Assembly (NCBI GenBank): GCA_964577315.1 | Contig: CAZNYT010000001.1 | Location: 1 to 64,000, forward strand | From: Desulfonatronospira sp964577315 | Lineage (GTDB): Bacteria > Desulfobacterota > Desulfovibrionia > Desulfovibrionales > Desulfonatronovibrionaceae | Length of the DNA: 64,000 nucleotides | Reading direction: 5' to 3' | Part shown: piece after piece, positions 37,194 through 46,001 of the stretch | How the letters are laid out: the number at the start of each line of letters is the position of its first letter | Position numbering within the stretch: position 1 is the first letter of the stretch | Translations under genes and position numbers: made by a program | Notes under the pieces: generated by a model | What the model was told of the DNA's origin: nothing | Seen by the model: the letters and a program-made list of their open reading frames with translations, nothing else | The model's database searches: none

Positions 37194-37742
37194 ATGGAGA
37201 TTAAATTCAACTTCAAGAACTTCGAACCTTCCCAGCATTTGAAAGATTATGCCCAGGATCGCTATGAGAAGCTTGCTAAATATATAAATGACAATCATGC
37301 AGCTGAACTCCAGGTTAATCTGGAAGTGGAAAAATTTAGGCAGATAGCTGAATGCACCCTAACCGGCAAGGATCTGCACATCTCTGCCAAAGAGGAAACC
37401 GAGGATATGTATTCCACTATCGATCAGACCCTGGACAAGCTGGAAACCCAACTCAAGAAACAAAAGGACAAGCTCAAGGACAAAAAGAAAAAGTCCCGGG
37501 ATAAGCAACAGGTGCGCAGGGACATTGTCAGTTTCACCACATCCGAGCATGGCAAGAGTGAACCCAGAATAGTGGCTACTGATGAATACGAGGCCAAGCC
37601 TATGATGTTGGAAGAAGCAGCCATGCAGCTAGAAACCCTGGGACAGGAGTTCCTTATCTTTTTAAATGCTGATACGGAAAGGGTAAACGTGGTCTACCGG
37701 CGCAAGGACGGTGATTTCGGGTTTATAGACCCAGGGGTGTGA
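37194..37742 (+). CDS. hpf: Ribosome hibernation promoting factor, long form
   Basis: A 182-residue protein with the N-terminal HPF/YfiA domain (~1-100) and a C-terminal dimerisation domain (MMLEEAAMQLETLGQEFLIF ... RRKDGDFGFIDP), joined by a Lys-rich linker. The long form dimerises 70S ribosomes into 100S particles when growth slows. The start follows AAGGAGGCTGTT. It is linked to rpoN as in many proteobacteria. Confidence 0.94.
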   Translation: MEIKFNFKNFEPSQHLKDYAQDRYEKLAKYINDNHAAELQVNLEVEKFRQIAECTLTGKDLHISAKEETEDMYSTIDQTLDKLETQLKKQKDKLKDKKKKSRDKQQVRRDIVSFTTSEHGKSEPRIVATDEYEAKPMMLEEAAMQLETLGQEFLIFLNADTERVNVVYRRKDGDFGFIDPGV

Positions 37743-37766
37743 GGCGCCATAGCGCGGCGAACTTTA

Positions 37767-37787
37767 GGGGCGCAATTATAGCGCCCC
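37767..37787 (+). other. Short GC hairpin between hpf and ptsN
   Basis: Seven-bp arms (GGGGCGC at 37767-37773 with GCGCCCC at 37781-37787), followed by AAATTTTAG. The T-tract is short, so it may be a weak or partial terminator inside the operon. Confidence 0.4.
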
Positions 37788-37840
37788 AAATTTTAGAGCA
37801 TAATGAAGCTATAAGCTGCAGGGAACAACAGAGAAAATAG

Positions 37841-38290
37841 ATGCATCTTGCGGATTATTTAAGCACGGACCAAATTATAACCGGACTTACTGCCAGGACT
37901 AAAACCGAGGTTTTAAAGGAACTGCTTCAGCCTTTGGTCCAAAAATATACCTTTTTGGACCCCCAGGAAACCCTGGAGGTACTGATTAACCGGGAAAATC
38001 TGGGAACTACAGGCATCGGCGAGGGTGTAGCCATTCCCCACGGCAAAATCCATGCTTTAGAGGAGATAATACTTACTGTGGGGCTTAGCCCTCAGGGTGT
38101 AGATTTCGCTGCCTTGGATCACAAGCCGGTGCATATCTTTTTTATGGTCCTTGCCCCGGAAAAAAGCGCTGGTAAGCACCTTAAGATATTGGCATCCATC
38201 TCCAGGTTACTCCAAGATCCGGATTTCAAGGAATCCTTTTTAAACTCCCAATCCAGGGATGAGTTATGGCATCTACTGACCAAAGTGTAG
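37841..38290 (+). CDS. ptsN: PTS IIA-like nitrogen-regulatory protein PtsN
   Basis: A 149-residue EIIA-Ntr-type phosphocarrier. The phosphorylated His is in GVAIPHGKIHAL (~residue 67). In proteobacteria PtsN senses PEP/nitrogen state through the PTS-Ntr chain and has regulatory rather than transport roles. It overlaps rapZ by 25 bases. Confidence 0.9.
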   Translation: MHLADYLSTDQIITGLTARTKTEVLKELLQPLVQKYTFLDPQETLEVLINRENLGTTGIGEGVAIPHGKIHALEEIILTVGLSPQGVDFAALDHKPVHIFFMVLAPEKSAGKHLKILASISRLLQDPDFKESFLNSQSRDELWHLLTKV

Positions 38291-39201
38291 ACCCGGCTTC
38301 ATTTGATCAGGGAATCCAGCACAGGAACGGTTCTTTGGTGGTGCTCATCGTGACCGGACTCTCCGGAGCGGGTAAAAGCACTGCTTTAAATGTATTTGAA
38401 GATCTAGGCTTTTTTTGCGTGGATGGTTTGCCGGTGAGTCTTACCCCTACAATCTTGGAGCTCTTTTCCCGGGAAAACCCCAAGAACTATAGAGGATTGG
38501 CCCTGGGAATGGACTTGCGCCAAAGCGATTTTGCCAGTGAATGGAGGGAGGTGCAAGCCAAGCTGCAGCAAAACAACATACCGGTACAAATCGTGTTCCT
38601 GGAAGCCGGGGCCGATGTCCTGGTCCGGAGATACGCCACCACACGCCGGCCTCACCCTCTAGAGGGAGACAAAATGGGGTTGGAGCAGGCCCTGACCCGG
38701 GAAAAACAGTTGCTGGAGCCGGTACGCTCCCAGGCCCAACTGGTTGTGGACACCTCGGATTTTAACATTCACGATCTACGCCGGGTCATCAAGGAAAAAT
38801 GGGAATACCTGGATTCGATTTTTTCCGGAATACGGCTGCACTTGATCTCTTTTGGCTTCAAGTACGGGGTCCCTTCAGAAGCGGACATGCTTTTGGACTT
38901 GCGTTTTTTGCCCAATCCCTATTTCGATCCCGATCTTAAGGGGCTTTCAGGAAAAGACGAAACCATTGCCAGTTACGTCCTGGACAGCGAGTCCGGAAAG
39001 GCTTTTCTGGACCGCACCCAGGACTTCCTGGGATTTTTGATCCCTTTGTTTCAAAAGGAAGGCAGATACAGATTAACCATGGCCTTTGGATGTACCGGGG
39101 GAAGGCATCGCTCGGTTGCTGTTACCGAGACCGTAGCCAGATATTTCCGGCAAAAAGGTCATCTGGTATCAGTTGAGCACCGTCATTTTGAACTAGGTTG
39201 A
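38266..39201 (+). CDS. rapZ: RNase adapter RapZ
   Basis: A 311-residue P-loop protein with TGLSGAGKSTALN (Walker A, ~residue 32) and the C-terminal GCTGGRHRSVAV phosphate-binding segment. In E. coli it controls amino-sugar synthesis through small RNAs and RNase E; elsewhere it is less well understood. The N-terminal ~20 residues before the P-loop strand are variable. The 25-base overlap with ptsN suggests coupling. Confidence 0.93.
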   Translation: MASTDQSVDPASFDQGIQHRNGSLVVLIVTGLSGAGKSTALNVFEDLGFFCVDGLPVSLTPTILELFSRENPKNYRGLALGMDLRQSDFASEWREVQAKLQQNNIPVQIVFLEAGADVLVRRYATTRRPHPLEGDKMGLEQALTREKQLLEPVRSQAQLVVDTSDFNIHDLRRVIKEKWEYLDSIFSGIRLHLISFGFKYGVPSEADMLLDLRFLPNPYFDPDLKGLSGKDETIASYVLDSESGKAFLDRTQDFLGFLIPLFQKEGRYRLTMAFGCTGGRHRSVAVTETVARYFRQKGHLVSVEHRHFELG

Positions 39202-39273
39202 CAAGACCCGGCTTTTTCCGGCACCAAATTTATCATCCTAAGCAGACAACTCTCGGACAGATTTCAATAAGTT

Positions 39274-39699
39274 ATGATAGGTATTATAGCAGTTACCCAC
39301 AACAACTTCGGTTCCAAGCTGCTCGAGGCTGCGCACTTGATAGCAGGGGACGACCGCAACTGCTGCTCCATTGGTGTGGACGTTTCACAGCCCATGCAGG
39401 AGATTATCGACCAGTTAAACAAGAAGGTCCAGGAATTGGATACCGGCCAGGGAGTACTGATATTTACAGACATGTTCGGCGGAACCCCTACCAACATCAG
39501 TCTTTCCCTGTTGAATCAAGGGCAAATAGAGGTTATAACAGGTATTAATCTGCCCATGTTGCTAAAGGCCCTGGGCAACAGAGACTCCGAGTTAAGCGAA
39601 CTGGCCCAGGAGGTCAAGTCCGCAGGCAAACAGGGCATATTGGTGGCTGGGGATGTACTCAAGCGCCAGGTGTCCAATCCCAACAAAAAGACCGAATAG
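39274..39699 (+). CDS. Mannose-family PTS EIIA component
   Basis: A 141-residue EIIA of the mannose/fructose family. The phosphorylated His9 is in GIIAVTHNNFG, and the GVLIFTDMFGGTPTN segment is diagnostic. It is 2 bases upstream of the EIIB gene. Lacking a sugar-specific neighbour, the substrate is unknown. Confidence 0.92.
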   Translation: MIGIIAVTHNNFGSKLLEAAHLIAGDDRNCCSIGVDVSQPMQEIIDQLNKKVQELDTGQGVLIFTDMFGGTPTNISLSLLNQGQIEVITGINLPMLLKALGNRDSELSELAQEVKSAGKQGILVAGDVLKRQVSNPNKKTE

Positions 39700-39701
39700 A
39701 T

Positions 39702-40166
39702 ATGTTCTGGGTACGCATTGACAATCGCTTGATACACGGACAGGTGATCGAGACCTGGATCCCTTACACCGGTACCAACTCTCTTTTGGTGGTTGACGAC
39801 GACCTGGCTACGGACCTAGTCCGGCAGCAAATCATGGGCCTAGCCGTTCCGGACAACATAGAACTCGCCTTCAGTTCTATACAAGATAGTCCGCGCCTGA
39901 TGGAAACCCTTTTCGGGAACAACCTTTCCTCCCTTTTCATCCTGTTCGGCTCATGCCTGGACGCCAAGACTGCCTTTGACCAGGGGCTTATGTTCAATCT
40001 CCTGAACATTGGCAACATCCACTACGGCCCGGGCAAAAAACAGATCTGCTCCCATATTGCCCTGAGCTCAGATGAGAGTTATTGTTTGCATTATTTTTCC
40101 CGCCAGGGTGTGCAGTTGGATTTCAGGTGCGTTCCCCATAAGCAGGTACAGGTGGATACATGGTAG
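39702..40166 (+). CDS. Mannose-family PTS EIIB component
   Basis: A 154-residue EIIB with the phosphorylated His12 in RIDNRLIHGQVIETW. The VVDDDLATD segment and later family blocks are present. The gene ends TGGTAG, and the ATG of the EIIC frame lies inside this end (7-base overlap). Confidence 0.92.
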   Translation: MFWVRIDNRLIHGQVIETWIPYTGTNSLLVVDDDLATDLVRQQIMGLAVPDNIELAFSSIQDSPRLMETLFGNNLSSLFILFGSCLDAKTAFDQGLMFNLLNIGNIHYGPGKKQICSHIALSSDESYCLHYFSRQGVQLDFRCVPHKQVQVDTW

Positions 40167-40869
40167 CCTTGGAAAACTTGGGGCTGGCAGGAACCGTGTT
40201 GCTAGGCGGTTTTTTTTTGCTTTCTTCTCTCAGTTTCGCTTTGCAGTTAACTTGGGGATGCTAGAAAGACCCTTGGTGGTAGGATTTTTTTTGATCCTGC
40301 TCACCGGGGAAACCTTCCCCACTCTGTATCTGGCCATCTTTTTCGAACTGCTGTGGCTGGATCTAATACCTGTAGGCACCTTTATCCCTCCCAATGCCAT
40401 TTTTTCCCTGGTAGCATCAGTTCTGCTCATGCATTTCTTTCAGCTGGAGGGGACCGGGGAACTCTTCCTATTGGTTCTGCTGACCCTGCCAGGTGCGTAT
40501 TTAATGGCCAGGCTGGAGGGATGGGAAAGGGTGCGGCAGAATAGAAACTACAATCTTATCCTGCGTCAAAGCAGGGACAAGTGGGGAAATTTTCAGCCCG
40601 AAAAAATGATTTGGCGCTCCTTAGCCGGTTCTTTGGCAAACAAGCTGGCCGGCGCTAGTATCGGGATTTATCTCTTGAGCCTGATTTTCCCTCTCCTGAA
40701 CAACCTGCTGGTTCTGGATCCCAAGCTGGACTGGCACCATCTGATCTTGGCATCCAGCATCAGCGGTCTGGCCGCATTGAGGGTGAAAAAGGCCTATGCC
40801 TCTCTTATCATGGGCATGACGCTGATTGTTTTATTTTTAATCTGGCAGCAATGGATAGGTATAGGTTAG
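40160..40869 (+). CDS. Mannose-family PTS EIIC component, apparent frameshift near the N-terminus
   Basis: A membrane permease of about 236 residues. The body (MLERPLVVGFFLILLTGE onward) has several hydrophobic helices with EIIC-like ELLWLDLIPVGTFIPP. The natural start, ATG at 40160, overlaps the EIIB stop but lies in another frame: it reads MVALENLGLAGTVLLGGFF and goes on to a TAG at 40259. A run of nine T (40210-40218) and a run of four G (near 40254) lie between. One extra base at either run restores one long protein. It could be slippage, a disabling mutation or an assembly error. No EIID gene follows. Confidence 0.72.
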
Positions 40870-40889
40870 CCACACGATCCTGCCGGATA

Positions 40890-40919
40890 GCAACTGCAAA
40901 AAGTCCTTTTTGCAGTTGC
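40890..40919. other. Near-perfect hairpin after the PTS cluster
   Basis: Arms of 14 bp (GCAACTGCAAAAAG with its complement) separated by two bases, so about 12 bp can pair around a small loop. No T-run follows on either strand. Flanking copies of ATCCTGCCGGA lie at 40877-40887 and 41002-41012. It ends the rpoN-PTS cluster and may act as a processing or termination structure. Confidence 0.5.
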
Positions 40920-41019
40920 AGGGGTCAGGAGTCAATGAAAACAAAGACTCATGAGTTTGATTTATTGCTGAATTATTCACAATCCGACTTTTTGCAGGCG
41001 TATCCTGCCGGAGATACTT

Positions 41020-41322
41020 TTATTCGTCTATCCCGATCACCTGCTCCACCGGCAAAACAGCCGCCCGCAGATGGTTGTGGGCCTTTTTCCTTTCCCTGAA
41101 GGACTGCAAACGGTCCAGGACTCCCTGGAGCCTCTCATCCGGGACCAAGGCCTGCATCACTGTCACGCTCCCCGGAAAAACCTGGCTCCCATAGTGCTTT
41201 CCGTCCTGGTCTAGGCCCTCCATCATGGGGTAACGGACAAAATCTTCCACCCCTTCCTCATCCAGTATTTCTTCCACCTGGTCCGTATACTCGAAACGGA
41301 AACTTATATGCACAAGCTTCAT
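41020..41322 (-). CDS. Small PII-like protein associated with the RND pump (PG0541-like)
   Basis: A 100-residue protein with a ferredoxin-like PII pattern: VHISFRFEYTDQVEEILDEEG, then GSQVFPGSVTVMQALVPDERLQGVLDRL. It resembles the small transporter-associated PII-like proteins encoded next to RND genes. Two bases separate the RND stop from its ATG, so it is translated with the pump. A regulatory or accessory role is likely; ligand and partner are unknown. Confidence 0.65.
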   Translation of the reverse strand: MKLVHISFRFEYTDQVEEILDEEGVEDFVRYPMMEGLDQDGKHYGSQVFPGSVTVMQALVPDERLQGVLDRLQSFRERKKAHNHLRAAVLPVEQVIGIDE

Positions 41323-41324
41323 GA

Positions 41325-44300
41325 TCAACCCTTTGCTGCTTTGGGCTTTTTGCCGAACAGCCTCATTATAAAGTTCTGCAACTGGTCAAACAGGGTGTAC
41401 ACCACTGGAATAACTATCAAGGTCAAGGCGCTGGCGGAAAACAGGCCGAAAATCACGGCTACGCCCAAGGGAGCCCTGGCCTCGCCCCCGGCGCCATAAC
41501 CCAAGGCAATGGGCGTAATCCCTATGATAGTGGAAAGAGCGGTCATTATAACCGGCCTAAACCGCTCCCGGGCCGCTTCCTGCGCCGCCTGGACCGGTGT
41601 TTTTCCCCTGGCCTTCAGGACGTTGGTATAATCCACCAGCAGAATGGCGTTCTTGGTCACCAGCCCCATGAGCATGATCAGGCCGATAAAAGCATATACG
41701 GTAAAATCCAGGCCTGTGAGCCACAAGGAGCCGAAAGCCCCCACGGTGACCAGCGGCAGGGCGCTCATGATGGTCAGGGGGTAAATAAAGGACTCGAACT
41801 GGGCAGAAAGAATAAGGAAAATAAATACAATAGCGAAAATAATGGCAATGGTCAGATAGTAAAAGGATTCCTCAAAGTCCTCGGACATGCCTGCCATCTG
41901 ATAATCCGCACCTGCAGGCAGCTCAGCCTCCAGATACTGTTCCAGCTCATCCACAGCATCTCCCAGGGCCACTCCCGGCGGGGTATTAGCGGAAATCGTG
42001 GCCGAACGTAACCGGTCAAAGCGATGAATCTCGGTAGGTCCTATGGTTTCCTCCAGGTGAACCAGGTTATCCAGGGAGACCAATCCTTCTCCCTGGTTGC
42101 GCACGTATACCTTGTGCAGATCATCAGGGGTTAGCTCTCCCCGGCCCAGGACCTCGGGAATCACCTCGTAGCGCTTGGCCTCCCGGTCAATGTGGGAAAT
42201 GTCGATCTCCCCGTACAAATACTGCAGGGTCCGGGAAATATCCGTGGCTGAAACCCCCATTTCCGCAGCCTTTTCCCGGTCGATCCGGACCCCTACCTGG
42301 GGACGGTTCAGCTCTAGATTGGTGCGCACTCCCACATACAGATCCGGCCTCTCCTGCATCCACTCCATAATCCTTTCCTGCATTCGGTCCAGCTCTTCCA
42401 GGTCCGGATTCTGCAGGACCACTTCCACCGGAGATCCCCGCGGACCGCCACCACCTGTATCCCGAACAAAGGCCCGGCCGTCCGGGATCTCAGCCAAACG
42501 CTGCCGGTACTGCTGCATTATCTCGCTTTGATGCATATCCCGGTCTTCCCTCGGGGTCAGAGTAACAAAGGCTATACCCTCGTGGGGATGCCCTGGCCCG
42601 CCTCCCCGGCTCAGGCCTACCCCCAGGAACTGATGGCTGACGTAAGGGTCCTCTGCCAGCAGCCTTTCAATCTTGCTAGCGAATTTATCCGTTTCCCCGA
42701 TAGTGGCACCCACAGGGGTCTCGAACATAAGCGCGAATGCTTCCCGGTCCTCATCAGGCATGAATTCCCTGGAGGTGTCCCAAAAGGCCAGAATCCCGAC
42801 TCCAAAAGCCAAGAGCCCGATAAACACTACCAACCCACGTCTCTTGAAGGCCCGCCCCAAGATCCAAGCATAAGCGCTTTCCAGCTTGTTCAGATGCCTT
42901 TCGGACATCTGGAACAAAAAGCCCTTTCTTTCCTTGTACTTCAGAATCCGGGAACAGAGCATGGGGGTCAAGGTCAGGGCCACCAGGGTGGAGGCAAAAA
43001 CAGTGGCTGCCACGGTCAACCCGAACTCAAAGAAAAATCGCCCGATCATGCCCCCGGTAAAGGCCACCGGAATGAACACTGCTCCCAGGGACAGGGAGTT
43101 GGCTATGGTGGGAAAGGCCATCTCCGTAGTTCCCACCCTGGCCGCGGGAACTGCATCCGCTCCATGCTCCATGTGCCGAAAGTTGCGCTCCAGGATAACT
43201 ATGGCGTCATCCACCACTATCCCGATCACCAAAATCATGGCTAGCAGGGTCAAAACGTTGATGCTAAAGCCCAGAACATTGATAACTGCCAGGCCGGCAA
43301 GCAAAGACGTGGGTATGGCCAGTCCCACAATCAGGGTTCCCCGAACGCTGCGCAGGAAAAAGAGGACCACCAGCACCACCATGGAAGCGGCAATGGCGAT
43401 AGTTGTCTGCAGGTCCCAGATATTCTCCTCTATGAATTCCGAGCCGTCCATGGCTAGCTGGTACTGCAGACCGGGCGGAAAATCCTTTTCCAACTCCTGC
43501 ATCGTGGTTCGGGCGTCCTCTGCCAGGTCCACCAAATTGGCCCCGCTCTGACGCACTATACCCAGGCCCACAGTGGGTTCCCCGGAAAAGCGGGCCAATC
43601 GCCTGTCCGATTCCACCCCGTCCACGGCTTGGCCTACATCTGAAAGACGCACCGGGGACCCGCCCCGGTGGGCTATAACCAGATCATTGAAAGGCTCCGC
43701 CTCAGAAAAACGGGCTTGGGTACGGATGGTGAATTCCCGGGTCAATCCCTCCACCCGGCCGGAAGGGATATCCACGTTTTCCTGCTGAACAGTATGTACC
43801 ACCTCCTGTACGGTCAGGCCGTGGGCTGCGATAAGCTCCGGATCCAGGCTGAGACGCACTGCGTACTCCTGGGCCCCGCCCACGATAACCCGGCCCACCC
43901 CTCTCAGGGTCTCCAGCCTGGGCTTGAGCACATTCTCGGCATATTCGGACTTGCGGGTATCGCTCCAGCGCTCGTCCCCGCGCAAGGCAAACCACATTAT
44001 GGGGCTGGCATCCATGTCCATCTTGCGCACCACCGGTGATTCGGCATCCTGAGGCAGATGCCGCCTGGCCCGCTCCACAGCGTCCCGCACGTCCTGGGCT
44101 GCCAGGTCCTGGTCCCTCCAGAGCTCGAATTCGGCCATAATGCTGGCGGATTGCTGCTCTGCAGTGGAAATTAGCTGGTCCAACCCCTCAATAGTATTCA
44201 GCTCCTCTTCCAGGGGCTCAACCACCTCCTGCTCCACTACTTCCGGGGCTGCCCCAGGCAGAACCACCATTACACTGACCACTGGGAAATCCACGTCCGG

Positions 44301-44408
44301 ATTTTCCCGCACCGGCATCTGGGTAAAGCCGAATACGCCGAAGATGGCTATCACCAGAAATAAAACTATGGTAAGTACCGGCCTGCGGATACAAAGATTC
44401 CAGATCAC
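41325..44408 (-). CDS. RND efflux transporter permease (HAE1/AcrB-like)
   Basis: A 1027-residue RND pump with the standard 12-helix layout: N-terminal helix (RRPVLTIVLFLVIAIFG), two large periplasmic loops, and helix 4 with the proton-relay Asp pair in GIVVDDAIVILERNF (~405). ENPDVDFPVVSV and the PLVTVGAFGSLWLTG segment are typical of the HAE1 family. Substrates are probably hydrophobic compounds. The gene follows the adaptor with 5 bases between. An outer-membrane channel gene is not in the window. Confidence 0.95.
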   Translation of the reverse strand: MIWNLCIRRPVLTIVLFLVIAIFGVFGFTQMPVRENPDVDFPVVSVMVVLPGAAPEVVEQEVVEPLEEELNTIEGLDQLISTAEQQSASIMAEFELWRDQDLAAQDVRDAVERARRHLPQDAESPVVRKMDMDASPIMWFALRGDERWSDTRKSEYAENVLKPRLETLRGVGRVIVGGAQEYAVRLSLDPELIAAHGLTVQEVVHTVQQENVDIPSGRVEGLTREFTIRTQARFSEAEPFNDLVIAHRGGSPVRLSDVGQAVDGVESDRRLARFSGEPTVGLGIVRQSGANLVDLAEDARTTMQELEKDFPPGLQYQLAMDGSEFIEENIWDLQTTIAIAASMVVLVVLFFLRSVRGTLIVGLAIPTSLLAGLAVINVLGFSINVLTLLAMILVIGIVVDDAIVILERNFRHMEHGADAVPAARVGTTEMAFPTIANSLSLGAVFIPVAFTGGMIGRFFFEFGLTVAATVFASTLVALTLTPMLCSRILKYKERKGFLFQMSERHLNKLESAYAWILGRAFKRRGLVVFIGLLAFGVGILAFWDTSREFMPDEDREAFALMFETPVGATIGETDKFASKIERLLAEDPYVSHQFLGVGLSRGGGPGHPHEGIAFVTLTPREDRDMHQSEIMQQYRQRLAEIPDGRAFVRDTGGGGPRGSPVEVVLQNPDLEELDRMQERIMEWMQERPDLYVGVRTNLELNRPQVGVRIDREKAAEMGVSATDISRTLQYLYGEIDISHIDREAKRYEVIPEVLGRGELTPDDLHKVYVRNQGEGLVSLDNLVHLEETIGPTEIHRFDRLRSATISANTPPGVALGDAVDELEQYLEAELPAGADYQMAGMSEDFEESFYYLTIAIIFAIVFIFLILSAQFESFIYPLTIMSALPLVTVGAFGSLWLTGLDFTVYAFIGLIMLMGLVTKNAILLVDYTNVLKARGKTPVQAAQEAARERFRPVIMTALSTIIGITPIALGYGAGGEARAPLGVAVIFGLFSASALTLIVIPVVYTLFDQLQNFIMRLFGKKPKAAKG

Positions 44409-44413
44409 TTAAA

Positions 44414-45685
44414 TCATCCTCCATGCCCTGTTGTTTGACGGGCTTCCATATCGCTCAACGGCTCCGTCCCGGAAGGCCGCTCATCCCAGGAAGTGGCCCA
44501 GTCCGCATCCAGCTCTTGCACAATATTAACCCTGGCCCCTTCTTCCAATTCCATGTGCCCGGACTTGACCACAATATCGCCGTGGTCCAGGCCACGAACT
44601 ATTTCCACCAGACCAGGTCTGCGCAAGCCTATCTCTACGTTTCTACCCTGGACCCTTTCTTCATCTTTATCCACAGTATAAACCATATACCCCTCCCGGG
44701 TGGAAACCAGGGCCTGCTCCGGCACCACCAGGGCATCATCCCGCTCTCCCAGAACTAGGCTGGACTGGGCGAAAAAACCGGGCTTTAGCTTGTGATCCGG
44801 GTTATCGATGGTGGCCCTAACCCTGAACTTGCGGGTGGACTCGTCTATGGAGGGGCTAATGTATCTTACTTTGCCCTTGAAATACTGTTCCGGGTAGGCA
44901 GCCACCCGGACCCGGACCTCTTGGTCCAGGGAAGCGCGGGCAGCATGTCTTTCCGGTACAAAGAAGGAAATCTCCAGGGGATGGGTCTGGTACATGACTG
45001 TCAGAGTTTCACCCTGATTAACAAAGGTTCCCGGGTCCACCAGGCGCTCAGATATATATCCATCGAACGGGGCGCGGATGGTGGTATCCTCCATTTCCTC
45101 CTGGATATGTTCCACTTCCGCCCTGAGCCGGCGAGTCTCGGCACGTGCCGATTCCAGGTCCGTTCGCACCTGCTCATACTCTTCTTCTGAGACCACTTCC
45201 TGCTCGTGCAGCATTGAAAAACGCTCGTAATTGCGCCTGATGTTCTGCAGCCTGGCCCGGGCTTCTTCCAATGCGGCCTGTTGAGCGGCTAAACGTCGCA
45301 ACAGTTTTTGTTGCTCTATCTCGAACAAGAGCTGGTTTTTATTTACGAAATTTCCTTCCTGAAAATGTGTGGCTTTGATTCTGCCCCTGGCTTCAGGTTT
45401 GATCTCCACCCTTTGTACCGCCTCCAAAGAACCTACTCCGCGCACAGTATCCAGCAGGGTAAGGTGGGTCGCTGGTGCTATCTCCACAGCAATAGCACGT
45501 TCCTGGTCCGGTCCTGGCTCCTCTTTTTCCTGCTCCTCCATTTGCAAATACACCCCGCCTGCTGCAGCAAGCAACAAAATCACGAAAAGCCACGGGCTCA
45601 AGATACGTTGCCTGAGCCTCTTTCCCGGCTTCTGTTCCGGCTGTTCCTGCGAGGCGTCGGAATTATTAGCTTTGCTATTATCCAT
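44414..45685 (-). CDS. RND efflux periplasmic adaptor subunit
   Basis: A 423-residue membrane-fusion protein with an N-terminal membrane anchor (LSPWLFVILLLAAAGGVYL), a long coiled-coil hairpin (~110-190), a lipoyl half before and after it (VEIKPEARGRI; TIRAPFDGYISER) and beta-barrel and proximal domains. The ATG at 45685 follows CAGGAG; the TTG 24 bases upstream is less likely. It is the first of adaptor, pump and PII-like protein. Confidence 0.93.
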   Translation of the reverse strand: MDNSKANNSDASQEQPEQKPGKRLRQRILSPWLFVILLLAAAGGVYLQMEEQEKEEPGPDQERAIAVEIAPATHLTLLDTVRGVGSLEAVQRVEIKPEARGRIKATHFQEGNFVNKNQLLFEIEQQKLLRRLAAQQAALEEARARLQNIRRNYERFSMLHEQEVVSEEEYEQVRTDLESARAETRRLRAEVEHIQEEMEDTTIRAPFDGYISERLVDPGTFVNQGETLTVMYQTHPLEISFFVPERHAARASLDQEVRVRVAAYPEQYFKGKVRYISPSIDESTRKFRVRATIDNPDHKLKPGFFAQSSLVLGERDDALVVPEQALVSTREGYMVYTVDKDEERVQGRNVEIGLRRPGLVEIVRGLDHGDIVVKSGHMELEEGARVNIVQELDADWATSWDERPSGTEPLSDMEARQTTGHGG

Positions 45686-45773
45686 ATTTATGATCTCCTG
45701 GTTAACCAAGGTTGCGTTGATTAATCCTATAAATTAGTTACTGGGTGTTCTACCGTTATGCCCCTACGTATTT

Positions 45774-45802
45774 ATTATTTTACATGCTCCCCGGACAGTC
45801 AA
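45774..45802 (-). promoter_or_regulatory. Probable promoter of the RND operon
   Basis: Minus strand: -35 TTGACT (45797-45802), 17 bases, -10 AATAAT (45774-45779), ~90 bases before the adaptor start. It lies in the 316-base gap after the TetR gene; no copy of the TetR palindrome is visible here. The rest of the gap shows nothing. Confidence 0.5.
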
Positions 45803-46001
45803 AAGTTCTCGTGCAACACCTTGAATTTATTGCATTTTTCAAAATATCAATCATTCGGATGTTCTTAGGACATAAACCTTTAAAATCATGAAGCTTTTTT
45901 TCTTCAACAATTAACAATTAACTGATAACTTTTAACTCTCAAGATGCTCCGTGCCCCTAAAATTCCATAACACAATCTAGAATCCCAGGATACCTGAATT
46001 C

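Noticed and set aside
42528..43551. Two plus-strand frames of 221-238 residues
   Set aside because: Both are antisense to the RND permease, which has all family motifs.
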